NCBI RefSeq assembly: GCF_041296385.1
Contig: NC_091013.1
Span: forward strand, 12,104,001-12,168,000
Length of the DNA stretch: 64,000 nucleotides
Reading direction: 5' to 3'
Origin: Aphelocoma coerulescens
Lineage: Eukaryota > Chordata > Aves > Passeriformes > Corvidae
How positions within the stretch are numbered: position 1 is the first letter of the stretch; every line of letters starts with the position of its first letter. Of this stretch, positions 44,873 to 58,073 are shown piece by piece. The notes below the pieces were generated by a model that was given only the letters and a program-made list of their open reading frames with translations, was not told the origin of the DNA and ran no database searches. Position numbers and translations under genes: made by a program.

Positions 44873-47800
44873 TCTTGAAGGTTTGTACACCTTCACTGTT
44901 TATGTGAATAAGTCACACAAAACATTTTTTGGAGCTTATAAAAGGGAAAGAAAAGAAATATTTTTTAATAAAATCTTACAATTTCTTTTCTTCCAAATGT
45001 TCTTCATATACCTTCTCCATGATTACAAAACATAAAGCAATCTGTTTCTTGAAACATTAAAATCTTTTCTATTAAATCACAGGAAGATTTCTGTATTTAA
45101 ATACTTACTGTAGACAAGAAAAAGAGGTGCTATGGAAATGCACTGCAGCCTCATCTTAAGCAACACAATCAGGAAATTGCTTCCCTTTGAAGCTAAAATG
45201 TGCCTGTTTTATTCTCTCCTTTTAAATTCCTTGTTTCTTGCTGACCAGTGAATACATTGAGCTTTGATAAAATAGAAGAGGGGAGACTTCTTGTTGAATT
45301 CAGAGTTTTCATGTCATCTTCCCTACCTCTTTTGTCTTTTATGTGGGAGAAATGTGCTCGTGCTGGGCTAAACTTGCTGCAGAATTAGCTTTTTTCACTC
45401 TCTTGTTATCTCAACACCTTCTTAAGGTGTTTTTGCCTGCAGCATGTGCATGTTTTCAGGAAACTCTGTAAATGTGGTGGAAGGATGTGAGAATGGGAGA
45501 AAAATAGTTCTCTTTAGTTCTAATAAAGTTGCCAGTACCTGAATGAATATATAGTTTTCATAATGTTGCTTTAGTTGATTTTTAGTAGGCATTGTTCTTG
45601 CAAAAAGTTTTCAGGGTATCTCAAAAGTGAAAGAAATGAAAAAAAATCACTTCTTTATTAGCCATTTCTTACTCTCAAGACTTCAGTAGGAATTGGAAAT
45701 CTATTTCCAGTGAGCCCAAACAACCTTACTTTTATATAGAATCTTTTATCATTGGGGAAAAAAATGTCCTTGAGAATGAAGGAGAATACAAAACTTAAAA
45801 CATTTCTTAAAAGTATCTTTCTCCATGTTATGTGAAGGTGATTGAAATTTTTCTAAAGGGAGGAAGAGGCTGAAGTGTTGTCAATTTTTTTTTTACTCAA
45901 TTGGAAATAATAATAATAATAGTAATGTGGTTTTCTACCTAAATGTCTCCATAAACCCACTTGTCATGTTTGTATGTAGGTCTACATAAACCAATTATTT
46001 TTTATTACAGGTGAGGAGAAAACTAATACTTGTTCTACTTGAGTATGTTTAATGGAATTAGTCCCTCTAGTGCCAGATATAGTTTTGGAGGGATCTATTG
46101 TGTAGGCTATTTAGCATAATTGAAATGGTACAGTTTTAATATTTGGAAAAAAAAAAAAAAGAAAAACAACAAAACCAACATATTAAGACCATGCCTATTC
46201 CATTTCCCTTGGAAATAGCATATTGAAAAATTATGAAAGTGTCAAGGACAGGGAAACAATATTAAAAAACAAACAAAAAAAAAAAAGCAGAAAAAGCCTT
46301 GGGAACACAAATGAAGAGCAAATCAAAAAATTTCTCCTGTTAGTGCTCAATATCCCAAACAATCTGAAATACCTGTTTTAATGGTATAAGCAAATAAGTC
46401 AGAAGATAGTGCTAAGTCAGAAAGGGACTTGATTACTGTATACAGAAAAAGCTATTCTATTGAAAAAAGAGTGAGAATTGACTAAATGCCAAATAATTCT
46501 AATGCTAAAAAAGCCTTGCACACATGTTTAGTAGACCTGAAAAAAAGGGCTTTCTGTCCAACAGGAGGGGTTTGGGGTTTCTTTTACAATTATCTAAGCT
46601 AAACTTATAAAAAACATTACTGACATTTCAATGTTTAGTTTAATGCATTCCCTTGGCACTAGGTACAGTTAATCAGAGTGAGAACACTTAAATATTTCCT
46701 AGATTAAAACCTCACATGCAAGTAAGGGGCTAGCATAAAAAATAGTTTCAAATGCATTTCAAAGAGCCATTTCAAATTCTCTGCAGCACTGCAGAGACTA
46801 ATAAAAAGAAGTAACAAGTTAATATAAAAAAATGCAAGTTATTGAATCCTTTAGAGAAATTACTTTTTTCCCCAGGTTTGTGATCATTAAAGTAATTAGA
46901 AATTTATTTTTGGTTTTTGAAAGAGTTCAGATTTGGGCAATACTGCTCCACTGCCCAGGGAGATCTTTGTCATGCCAACGTGGAATTCTACTGTGGATAA
47001 AGGATGTAGGACTGCACTGGGAAGAAATTTTATGGGGTTCTCCATGGCTCTATTCTGCATCTCTAGTACACACTGGTATACAATAATGCAGGCTATTACT
47101 TGGCTAAGAAAGCACATTCACTGGGAATGGATTAGAAAGTGACGTGAAATGAAGTGGAAGAGAGCTGGATAAAGAAATATTCATATAAGAGGTTAGAAAG
47201 CACTAACTGCACAACAATTTTGGGAAAACAGTCTTGTCCTTGTAATTGAAAATGTATTAGTGAATTGTCACGATGGTTGGGAAAGATGATAAATGCTTTT
47301 TTGAATCCATGCCATAATGGCTCTAACAGGGGGCTATTTCTAATATCAATATGTCTGTTTGAATGCATTATTGCCACCATGTATCTATGCTATGAAAGCC
47401 ACACACCAAAATTGCAAGTAGTTTGATTGAAGCAAATAATTTCAAGTATAAAACCATGACCTAATTGAAATTTTATATCCTCTCAAACTATGTCAAGGTA
47501 TGTTCATAGACCCCAAGACTGCTGTGTCTCTGCTGAACTATGTACACAGGCATACAGCACAGGTGTTACAGCCTCCCTAGACAGATGTATGTAGGCATTT
47601 ACCATTGCCACTGGCTAACTCCCAGATAAAAGGCAAATTGAGAGCCATTTTTATTCCATTTTGTGTGATCAGTCCTTTAGAGCTTAAATTGAGCTTGTTT
47701 AATAAGGACCACCTCCACATTCAGGGGTTTTTATCTTCTCATAGGGAAGTCTGCCTTTAATTTGCAGTTTCTCTCACCCACCTTTGAGTGATTTAAGCAG

Positions 47801-50800
47801 CAAAGGATGCTTGTGGAAAGATACAGATTTCCAAAGTGAATAACTTGAGACAGAAGACCTGAATTAATAATTCACAATGTTATGTGTCTTACTGATATTG
47901 AATCTTCAGACTTCTAATGAAGTCCAAGTTTTCATCTAGAAACAAATACAACAAAAACCCCTAGAGATTTCTTCCTGTAGGTTAAAAAACCCACAAAAAA
48001 CCCCTTTAATTTAATTTCATGTTCTATGGGGCCAAAAGTCTTGGTTAAACAATTTTTAATGTAATTTATATGCAAATAAGCAAATCATCTGTGTCTTGAT
48101 TTCCTAAACTAAGAAATAGTATTAACTACATTCCTTCTAAATGTCATTAACCGAAGAACCTTTGCAATACTGAAATACGTTTTTGGTGTTTAGCTTTTAC
48201 ACAGCCACTCTAACTTTTCCTCCCAGAGGATTTCTCTTAATAAACCGTATTTATTGTCTTTTGAAGAGCTTTCACTTGGTGGAAGTATGGGACAGGCCTG
48301 AGTTGTGATCCTCACTAATATATTTTATATTATAGTCCTATTTACTTGTGTTTTGGAGAAGGTCTGAATCAGGAATGTTTTCTTTCCACAAGAGTTGTAC
48401 CCTAAATCATGAAGTGCAGTAACACTTGTAGGTTCTTTCTTTTCCTATTACCATCAGCTTTGCTTAAAGACTTTTACGAATGGCAGTCGTAAGTGCACAT
48501 CCCTTTCCTTACTTCTGTGCTTTGGCCTCTTGTTATCCTAACATTTCCAAAGAAATTTGTAAACCTCTTTCAGGTTCATTCTTTCTATAGCAGATTAAAG
48601 TGAATCATTCTGTACTGGTGACGTATGTACCTCCTGATTCCTTCATTACTGTGTTTGCCCTTACATTTCTGGACAAGAATTTAAAAGAAATAGCTACCCT
48701 GATCATTGTTTGGATGGCATTTAAAAAATAAAAGAAAAATAAAACCCTGCCTTTCAGGAGGATGTTCCAGGTTCTGAGCCTGGCAACTGCATTTGAGTCA
48801 ACCTGAATTACAGTGATTGAATGCAGCAGAGCATTCACTGGCAGATGAAAGACACTGCAACGTGATATTTTGAACAATCACTGAAGGCTTTGGGTGAATA
48901 AGTCAATGAAACTGGCCCAAATTTATTTTAAGAACACCTCCTTTCTGATCCCCTGAAAGGCATCACCTTGTCTCTAATTCTTTGTAGAAAGCAGACATTT
49001 TCACACTAAGATTTGAATTTAGCTGTTAATGTTTTCAAAACATTATTTTTGCAATATTTTTCTACCCCAAAATTTTAAGCCACAAAAAAGGTTTAATTGG
49101 GATATTAGAAATAATTTTCCTGTTTTTAATTAAACAGAAAAATAAATTTTGAAGCTCTTACAATATCTATTTTCAAGTGGGTAGTTTCTGAACAGAATTT
49201 GGCTTTGTTCCTGTTTGTTGAAATGCTGAGCTCATAAACCATGAAACAATTAGTTGGACTACAAATTAAGTAAGAATCTCTTTCCATTATTGCAGTTAAT
49301 TCTTGAATGCCAGCTCAACATGAACAAAATTGGCTGGTAGCACACCTGTTGCAGACAGTGATAAACTATCTTTCAGCCTTTTGCCTTGCACAGTTAAGAT
49401 TTAAGAGGCTGATTTGGCCAAGCCTGTTTAAAGCAATAACATCTTTTTTGCAGGTAAAACAGTACTTCATTCCACATTAGCAACAGACTGTTTGATTGTG
49501 AGGAGGAGAATATCAATGAGTTTTAAAAATACATTAGAAATGTTTTACTAGTCCTTGAAATAAAACATTAAACTCAAGATTTGCAATCTTCTCCCTTTCC
49601 AGTGCTCATTGGGATAGATGTTGAGAGGCTATTTTTGTATGGAAAATGCTAATTCACGTGAATAGAGGTGATACACACAGGGTCTTTGTACAATACTTTC
49701 CCTCACAAACATTAATAATTTGTGCAATATTTGGCAAGAACAGGAGCCTCTTCCTTTCATAAAGTGTTAACATTACTGTGTTTTCATAACTAGATAACAA
49801 AATCCAGCAATAAATACACCTATTGGGTCATCTGATACTTACATTTACATGTTAAAATGTGTATTCATAAATCCAAAATCATTCCCTCCTATTCCCAGCC
49901 TCCCTGGTATTTTATCTGAAACCACATTACTCACTGTGTGATTCAGTTTCAAAGGTGCAATGTTTAAATTGATTATTATGCACCTCCTTGCAAAATAAAT
50001 TTTTACAATATTTGACAGAGAAAAAGACAAAGAGGACACAGAATGTCTGAATTACTTTAAGCAATTTGTACCTAGGACCCATGAGGCTGGATAGATAAGC
50101 AAGGGTAGAAGCCCTTTTCTTTGTGGTAGCTTTGGGAGTCATGTCATCTGTAAATTAAAAGCTCAGGTATGAGTTGGATTTATACCAAAAGGGCATTATT
50201 GAGGATGGTCAGTGCACTGGATGTCAGAAATAAGTATCAGGCCTAATCTAGCACTCATAAATGGGAATGGAAAGCTTCCGCTTTATTTCAAGGAGATCTA
50301 TCAGGCCTATGCTGCTAATTTCATTTCAGCCTGGAGCAATATCGGCCTGAAAGTTAGCCCTGAGTACTGCAGAACTCCACTGTGTAGCTCTAGGAGCTCT
50401 GAGACTTGGATGCACATATTTTGATCCATTTTGACACAGATACATTTATGATTAGTCTCATATAGAAAACGGATTATCTTTAGGCCTTAGAGGCCTGAAT
50501 TCTTTGTTATTCAGAGTTATATCCCTTGGCAGGGAAATTTACTCCCCTTGTCTTTGGCGTTTGTCACCTCTTGGTCACGGTTTTACCTCAATTTTTATCT
50601 CTGATATAGTGAGTTTTAACTTCTCTTCATCTATGTGTCTGACTTTGTCTCAGTCCAGATGTCATTTTTAGTGACTAGGTAATGAAAGCTCATCTGCCAG
50701 CTTTTATTACAAGAAAGTGCTCTCTCATATGTATTCTAGTATCCTGCATCAAAGCAGGATTTTTTATTTCAGAATCACAGTAAGATGCACCTATTTTTTC

Positions 50801-53800
50801 TCTATCTCTCTAAGTCAAGGAAGTATTCCACACTCCTTTCTGACAAAAAAGGGCAAAACCAAATATACACCGATAAGCAATGTCTGCAGCTTTAAGTCTA
50901 AGCTGGCATTCAGTGAGGGTAAATCATGCAAATTCTTTGTTATCAAGCAGGTGTTAATGAAATATGAGCTCAGATGAACAGGGAAAAAAAATAAATCTCA
51001 AATTACTTGATTTTAAAACCTTAATATTAAACCAATAGGAAAAAATCTGAAGAAGCCTAAAAAGAGAAAATAAGAGGAAAGGAGGCCCCCTCCACAGATG
51101 CTACATCAAGGGAACTACCTCTTCAAAAATTATGTGATTAAGTCTCCTTTCACTCTAATCTGCACTCTTATCACTCAGTGTATAATAATTTTATCAACTG
51201 ATTTAACCTGCTGTGAACTGGGGAGAAATCAGGTCCATCTGTCAGCACAAAAATGTTTTGATTGAGGAGTAAAATAGTTATTCAAAATGAAAAAAATAAA
51301 AAAATAAAACAGAAAAAAGTTTCTATCCTCATGCCTGTCCCCCAGCACTAGCAGTTCTGCCATTAATATATAATGTAAAGCATTTCCTTTCTGTAATAGG
51401 GAGGTGATAAAATGAAGCTAAACAGCCAGGTAAATAGACACACTTTCTGCTTTTTCTGCTTTTGTAAGAGAAACAGGTGGAAGAATCTTCCTGAACTGAG
51501 CTCTGAAGGGGCTGCAGAGGGAAAACTTAATTTAGCAAACCCAGAATGAATTGAGAATGAACTAAACTGGAACATGTCATCATCTCTGAAGGCTGAATCA
51601 TATTTCCAGGCTCATGCAGAAGCAGAAACTGATGTGTCTAGAAATTTTGTAGAAAACTTGAATGCATCAGTATGACTGCCTAAAGTCATTTCCTCCCTTG
51701 TGGTACCAAACCTCACGTGTTGCACGTCATGCTGATGCCTGTTGGTGTCACAGATGGTCCATTTCCTTTCTCCAGATGTAAAGGATCTGTAAACTCAGCC
51801 TAACTTGCCTTAGCAACTTCCACACTTCTACAACAGCTCCTACACCGCGGATTTCTGATGGCATAATCTAGCAAATTTGGTCCTTTTGCAAGCAAAAGAA
51901 ACAGTTTGGGGCAGTGTATTCCACCTTCTGAGTGATAAATTTGCAGAGTTGAGTTGCTCTGGTCTGTTTCAGTGGAGCTTTGATTAAGTCAATTTGCTAC
52001 TTAAAGAGAGGGAGTGCCCTTATACCCTGCACTCAAGAGTAACTCTGACCGAGTGTTACAGAGGAGATGTTATAATCTATACTTTCCCTACTCCAGTCTT
52101 GATGTCTAATGCCCCTGCTTAAAGAGAAAAAAAAAATCCCATTTTCCATATTCATTTTTTGGACTTCATGATTTGCTTTCTCATTTTTGCAAAGCACAGA
52201 GAGCTCTCCTGATGAAAATCAGCCTAAATAAGACTGAATAAGTCTAGTTGCCTGACAAACTGATGAAGTTAGTTTAATTTTTGTCAAAACTAAACTCAAA
52301 AATCTATTCTGGCTGTCTGACTCAACAAATGACAGAAGTACATACTTAGACTTCTAAAATATCTGTTGCAGTAGGCAGTGATTACTACATGCCAACAAAA
52401 AGCATTGATATGTTCAGCTAGGGTTAGAAGAAGGCTAGATTCTCTTTCCATTTTTCCTTAATTATTCATGTGTGTTTTTTCTAATGAGCAGGAGTAACCT
52501 TAAAAGACTGTGTAAAAGGCTATGGCCCACTGAGTTCTCCACAGCTACTCTTTTTTGTACAGATTAAAAGTTTTTATTGAAAAGATGTTTTTTCTGTTGT
52601 CAGCATGCCTTGTATAATGTAATTAAACTGGGAATTCAAGAGGAAGAGAATACCTTACGCCCCACAGTTTCAAAAATCTAATTCCAGTAAAATTTTTCAG
52701 CTGAGCCTTTTTGGCCCACTGAAGCCAGATTTACTAATAGATTCCAAGGAAACATACTTGGTTTTAATAGCAGAAAACTGGAAATGAGTTAGCTGATACA
52801 TGTTGTCCTGTGTTAATGTGACAATGAAGAATTGATCCCTGGAAGTCAGAAGTGATAGATTGTTATAAAATGGATGCGGTCTTGTACTGTTTCTTCTTTC
52901 TTTCTATTACTCTGTGTTCATGCCATTGATCACTTCTGAGGGTGCTCAAAGTTACATTTACAAGTAATGGCAGAGCAGCAACTCCTCTGCAGGCTCTGTG
53001 TAAAAGATTGCAGTTCAAGTTAGCTATTGCTTCTTTTGTTTTTGTCAGCTGTGGTAGTGGCTGAGACTAGAAAACCCTCCTCACTATGGACAGTTGCTTG
53101 AAAGATCATAGATAATGAATTTCAAAGCTGAAGTGGTCTTCAACTGTTTTTGACTTCTGACTAGAATTCTAGGAATTAATCTACCACCTTTTGAGTGCAC
53201 TGGGCTACATGCGCTAACGCTGACTGAACAACATTTTTGGCATGTATTGGCTCATTTAGGAATGTCAGAACAGTGCAGCAGCAGAGAGGGAAGGGTCCTT
53301 TTAGTAGCTTTTATTTGGGAGATATGTAGCCTCTTAAGAGAGAACTTGGCAGTTTTCATCTAATGTAAAATAATTGCATTTAACTATTACACTGAGAGTA
53401 ACTGAAGTCTTTGAAGACTTCTACTTCACATTGAATCAGAGTCGATTCCAACCAAGAAAAATTTATCTGTAGATATCCTATATTTATTCTTAAAGCAAAA
53501 ATCTAAGCCCTACTTCTTGTTGGGTTACAAAGTAGAGATTTATGAGGTGGAGGAATCATTCACTTCTTTAAAGCTCAGATTTAAAAAAAAAGGCTGTTAT
53601 TTACATTTAATGGTAAATGTAGTTTTAAAAATGAATGCAATGTAAGTATACAAACATAGAGAAACTGCTAATACCATTTATTAAAAAAAAAATCCCTTCA
53701 GGATGCAGTAAACTTGTTACTTCTAGGATAGGTTGTCACAACTTAAAGTAGTTCTCAGAAAGCTGAAGTCAGGTGCTTCCACTGAGCAGATTAAAGCAGC

Positions 53801-54817
53801 TGAAAACCTAGCCCTTGTATGGGTGAACACTTCAAGTTTATAAAGGTGAGCGTGGTGCTCTAATGCTATCAACTTCAAAGGACTATTACGTGACAGAAAA
53901 GTTATCACATAGCTTGATGCTGCACTGTCAACCCTTCCTCATCTCTGGAACAGTGCTGTTGGTGCTGTTGCTGGTGTTTTCTTGGTGGCTTTCAGCTGCT
54001 TTCTGCATTACAGAAGCTGGTGGTGATTCTGTTGCCTTAATTTCTCAAATGTCTTCCTGTTATATTAGTAACTAGAGAGGAAAAGAGTACTCAGTGAGAG
54101 CCACCACAGCATTAGTTATCGTTAGAAAGCATTAGAATGTCATTAGCATTGTAGTCTGTGACTTTCAGGGTCTAGTTAAAAAGTGCTTAAAAGCCACACT
54201 TTTTTTTTGTAGATCTGGTATCTGCTACATTCCAACAACTCCCAGTTTCTAAGGTCTTCTCCGTGTAAATGTGGAAAACAGTGCAGATCTGGTGCTTTTC
54301 CCTTTTAAGTCTGTACAGCACATTCTCTATTACTTAAAAAAAAATCAAATCTAAAAGAATGTAATTCAATTCTCTATAGAATTAAAAGCTGAAGATTTTA
54401 AGATACTTTTTAAATCTCATCCTTTGCCTTTCTATCACATAACAGACATCTTCAAATATTCCCCTTAAATACTCTTAGAGCATTTTTTTTACTGGTATCA
54501 CTGTGATCCTGCTACTATCTCAAAAGTGAAATTAAATGTATGCTTCCTCTCCTCTGCTGGAGAGCTTTAAACATATGCGTGCACATGCAATAGCATATCA
54601 CTAAACCACATCTCGCTGGATTTTTTTTTTCCCTATGGTTCTTTGTTTTCACTAGCAAACTTGTCTTCATATTCTAGGTCAGTGAGAATCATTTTTGTTT
54701 TCTATAGTTGCAGCATCAGCCTAGTTGTTTGGTGGCTGACAAAAGAAGCTGTTGTTATACGCTTTTCTCCCTAGAGCAAAATTGATTCATTTTTCTTGGC
54801 TTCTTTAAATTATCCGC

Positions 54818-54874
54818 AGACAATACTGCGAGGATTAACATATTATCAATAGACAATACCACAGGGATTAACAT
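54818..54874. repeat. Local tandem duplication, 33-bp spacing
   Basis: AGACAATAC plus five variable bases plus GGATTAACAT occurs at 54818-54841 and again at 54851-54874. The 24-bp blocks match at 20 of 24 positions, all four differences falling in the central five bases. Confidence 0.75.
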
Positions 54875-57422
54875 CACTTCTCTTCCAAAAGTACATAACT
54901 CTCTGACCTAAATTCTTCCCAAAATTCACAAGTGCTCACAATATGCGTGCCCAGACTGAGGGTATTTAGGAAATGTAACTGATGCCAGACAGAAGGCAAA
55001 ATACCTGACAATAGGCAAGGCCAGTGACCAAAACATGCTATTATTGTAAACTTTTCTCTGGTTCTTGTATATTTTACTGAACTCTTCTATGTGATAGTTT
55101 ACTGGTGTGGACCGGGAGTAAGTAAACGTGCACTACCACCTCTGTTGCCTAACACAGGTTCCTCAAACACATATACACAGTAGACAGAGAAAAGCATGCC
55201 CCCAGCTACAAAAGGCAGAGCATAAAGATCTGCTAAGTATTATCTTCATGCTTAAGTATCATGGAGGTATCTTCTGAGGTTACCTCCTTCCACTCATCCC
55301 ATAAGATGTCTTAAAAAATATGGCCTGACTGCAGCACACGGGTGAAAATAGGAAGTGCAAAGGTTTACCTGTGGTACAGGAGTGCTTCCACCATCAGGCT
55401 CAAAGTTGAAGGAAAGGTAAAGGAAACTGAGGAGAAGGAAGGAGCATGACTCCTAGGTTTTCTAAGGAAAGACTGTGCAGACCAGACAGAGAGACTTCAT
55501 GAGGACTAAGGGAACAGTGACAGGTGGAGGACTTCTAGTAGCCTCAGCAGTGAAAATCTAATCAGTGAAAATTACAGAACACTGAATCAGCTGTCCCTAA
55601 AACTATCAAAGGAGAAGGACAGGACCACTGAACATGGTATAAAACCCACAAATATGAATCAGTGAAAGAAACTCTCTTTGCACCACCATATAATTAAAAT
55701 GGCCACCTGCCTATGGGATAGAGGATGGAAGAGCATTTGGGGATCATGTAAAACCTTTTATGGGGTGTTTTGAGGATTGTTTGAGGGAGAGAGCAAGGTA
55801 GGTACAAGAGGCACAAATATGAGAAAATAAAAGGAAAAGGAGATTAAAAGGGACTAGTGATGCCCAAACAGGTTACTGGCAGCACAGCTCATCCTGTCGT
55901 CTAACTGAATCCCATTTCCAATTGTTTTAAATGCACGTGCACTCTGTTAGTGATCTGTGTGCATGGCCACAGATGAACAGCAAGGTGGCTTGGCTGAGGG
56001 GTGTGGGGTTATTCCAAGTGCCAGCCTACAAGGAAGGCATGAGGTTGAGGGGACTGTAGGGCCCAGGCCAGCTGCTGCAGATGTGCAGTTCTAAGGACAC
56101 CAACTGTCTGTAGTGCAGATTGGACACCACTGAGTCCCCTGTGTGAGTGTGCATTAGACATTCTTGATTCGATGTGAAGAAGAAGGCTCCAAAGGCTTCA
56201 GTTCCTCTCAGTGTAACAGTTAAATGCCAGATCCAGCAGCCAAATTTCATTTTAAAGGCTGTGTCTAAAACATCAAAATTGCTAGAAGGGACTTTTTCTG
56301 TCAACTACTCTTTTGAGAATCTTATATGAACAATCAGAGGGGTTGGGCAATATCCCCTACATCCTGAAATCCACTGGGTCTGGGTACCTCTAGCAATAAC
56401 AAGCCTGTGCAATTACTTCAAAAGGTAGTGTTGGGGAAAGCCAAACCTCCAGGCTTCCAGCTGATACAAGTCAAATGCCATCTATGTAATTATTCTACTT
56501 GATGCACTGATTCAGCAATGTACTTACATATACTGCGAAAATTAAGAAAATGTTAAAGTGGGATGTGGATGAAATAGCAAAAGAAATATTAATCTTATAA
56601 TGGTTTATGCATATATTTGTACTTGGGATGGACATTCAGCTTGCCCCCAGTAAAGCTTCATCTTGTGCATTATCTAGCCTTTAATCCTTTAGGATGTTAA
56701 ATCTGGGATATTTTTCACAGAGTAGTGCTCTCTGTTCATTATAAAAAATGGTGAATTGCACCTGAGTGGTTTTTAGGCACTACAGTTAAAATATCTAAGA
56801 CAGTTCTCAGCTGCCAGGTCTATTGTCCTGCCTTACTGGACCTTAAAATCTTGATGATATTTTTTTAACACCCACCTTGGTTTTATATTTAAAAGGGACT
56901 TTTTGCAACTTTCTTTCAACTAAAAAATGCTATAATATAAGTAAAGGTAAGACTTGGTAGAGCACCTGGGGTTTTCAAATATTAGGCTGATAAGATTACT
57001 TACTTTTAGAGCATTTTTGAGTTTTGAATCTAAATGTGAAAGTCAGAGATTCCAGTGCAGTCATTGAGACTATGTATTCTTAAAGAAGTGGCACTTAATA
57101 CTTCCCCAAAGGAAATATTCCTTTTCTCCAAGGACCTCTCTATGAAAGGAGTCTTGGTTTTGAAGCATGATATGTTAATATATAAAGATATTAAAATCTA
57201 ATGTTAATATGGTTGTTATTCAGTTTGGAGGGGAGAAAAAAAAAGGAATCTGAAATTAGAAGTAAGATTTCTGTCATTTTTCCGGGACCAGATCTAAAGT
57301 GTAGGTATTACCCGTTTCCAAAATACAACATACTACCAGTGTGTTGTGTCCTTTCCTGGATGACAGAGGTTAACCATGATGTTCTCACTCACATCCTCTC
57401 CACCTGCACACACATTATAAAT

Positions 57423-57437
57423 ACACACACACACACA
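57423..57437. repeat. (AC)n short microsatellite
   Basis: About seven AC units. Confidence 0.85.
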
Positions 57438-58047
57438 ACCACAGTGTCACTTAAAAAAAAATAAAATCAGACCATGCTTAAATAAAGCCAAATAATACCT
57501 CTGCTAGTTCTTCTGCAAAATACTCACATTAAATGTCTATACTTTATATAGAGTCTGTCCAGATTGAAACAGGATGCTCCTTAACTTTGCAAAAATCTAA
57601 CAAATAGACACAGCTTGAAGTACATATCAATATAAAGAACATCTCATACACTGATTACAAGATAAAATATCACCATTAAGAGGTAGGAAACCTGCATAGG
57701 AGTTGACCGATTAAAGCAAAAAGACAAAACAGTTCTAAGACATAATTGCTTTCAATTAATTTCCCAAAATGAGCAGAAGTCAGGAGAGGTGGACATTTAA
57801 TGGAAACAATTCAGTAGCCTGGAGAATAGCCTTAATTAAATTGGTTTTATTCAATATTTTGTCTTAGGGGGCAGGAAGAAAAAGATTTTGCATCTTACTC
57901 AACATCAAAAAATTTCCAGGCATCTAATCTGTAATAAGAGAATTGTTCAATTTGTGATTATGATATGGCCTTGGCCTTTTACAATTACCTCGTTTTTCAG
58001 ACACAATGAATACTTGCCATTCAAATTAGTACAGTGTTTCAGAAGAG

Positions 58048-58073
58048 AAAAAAAAAAAAAAAAAAAAAAAAAA
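58048..58073. repeat. Poly(A) tract, 26 bp
   Basis: An uninterrupted run of 26 A, the longest homopolymer in the window. No processed pseudogene body is recognisable upstream. I saw no poly(A) signal or coding similarity in 57880-58047. Confidence 0.95.

Noticed and set aside
58048..58073. Processed pseudogene tail
   Set aside because: No gene-like body, poly(A) signal or target duplication was recognised upstream of the A run.
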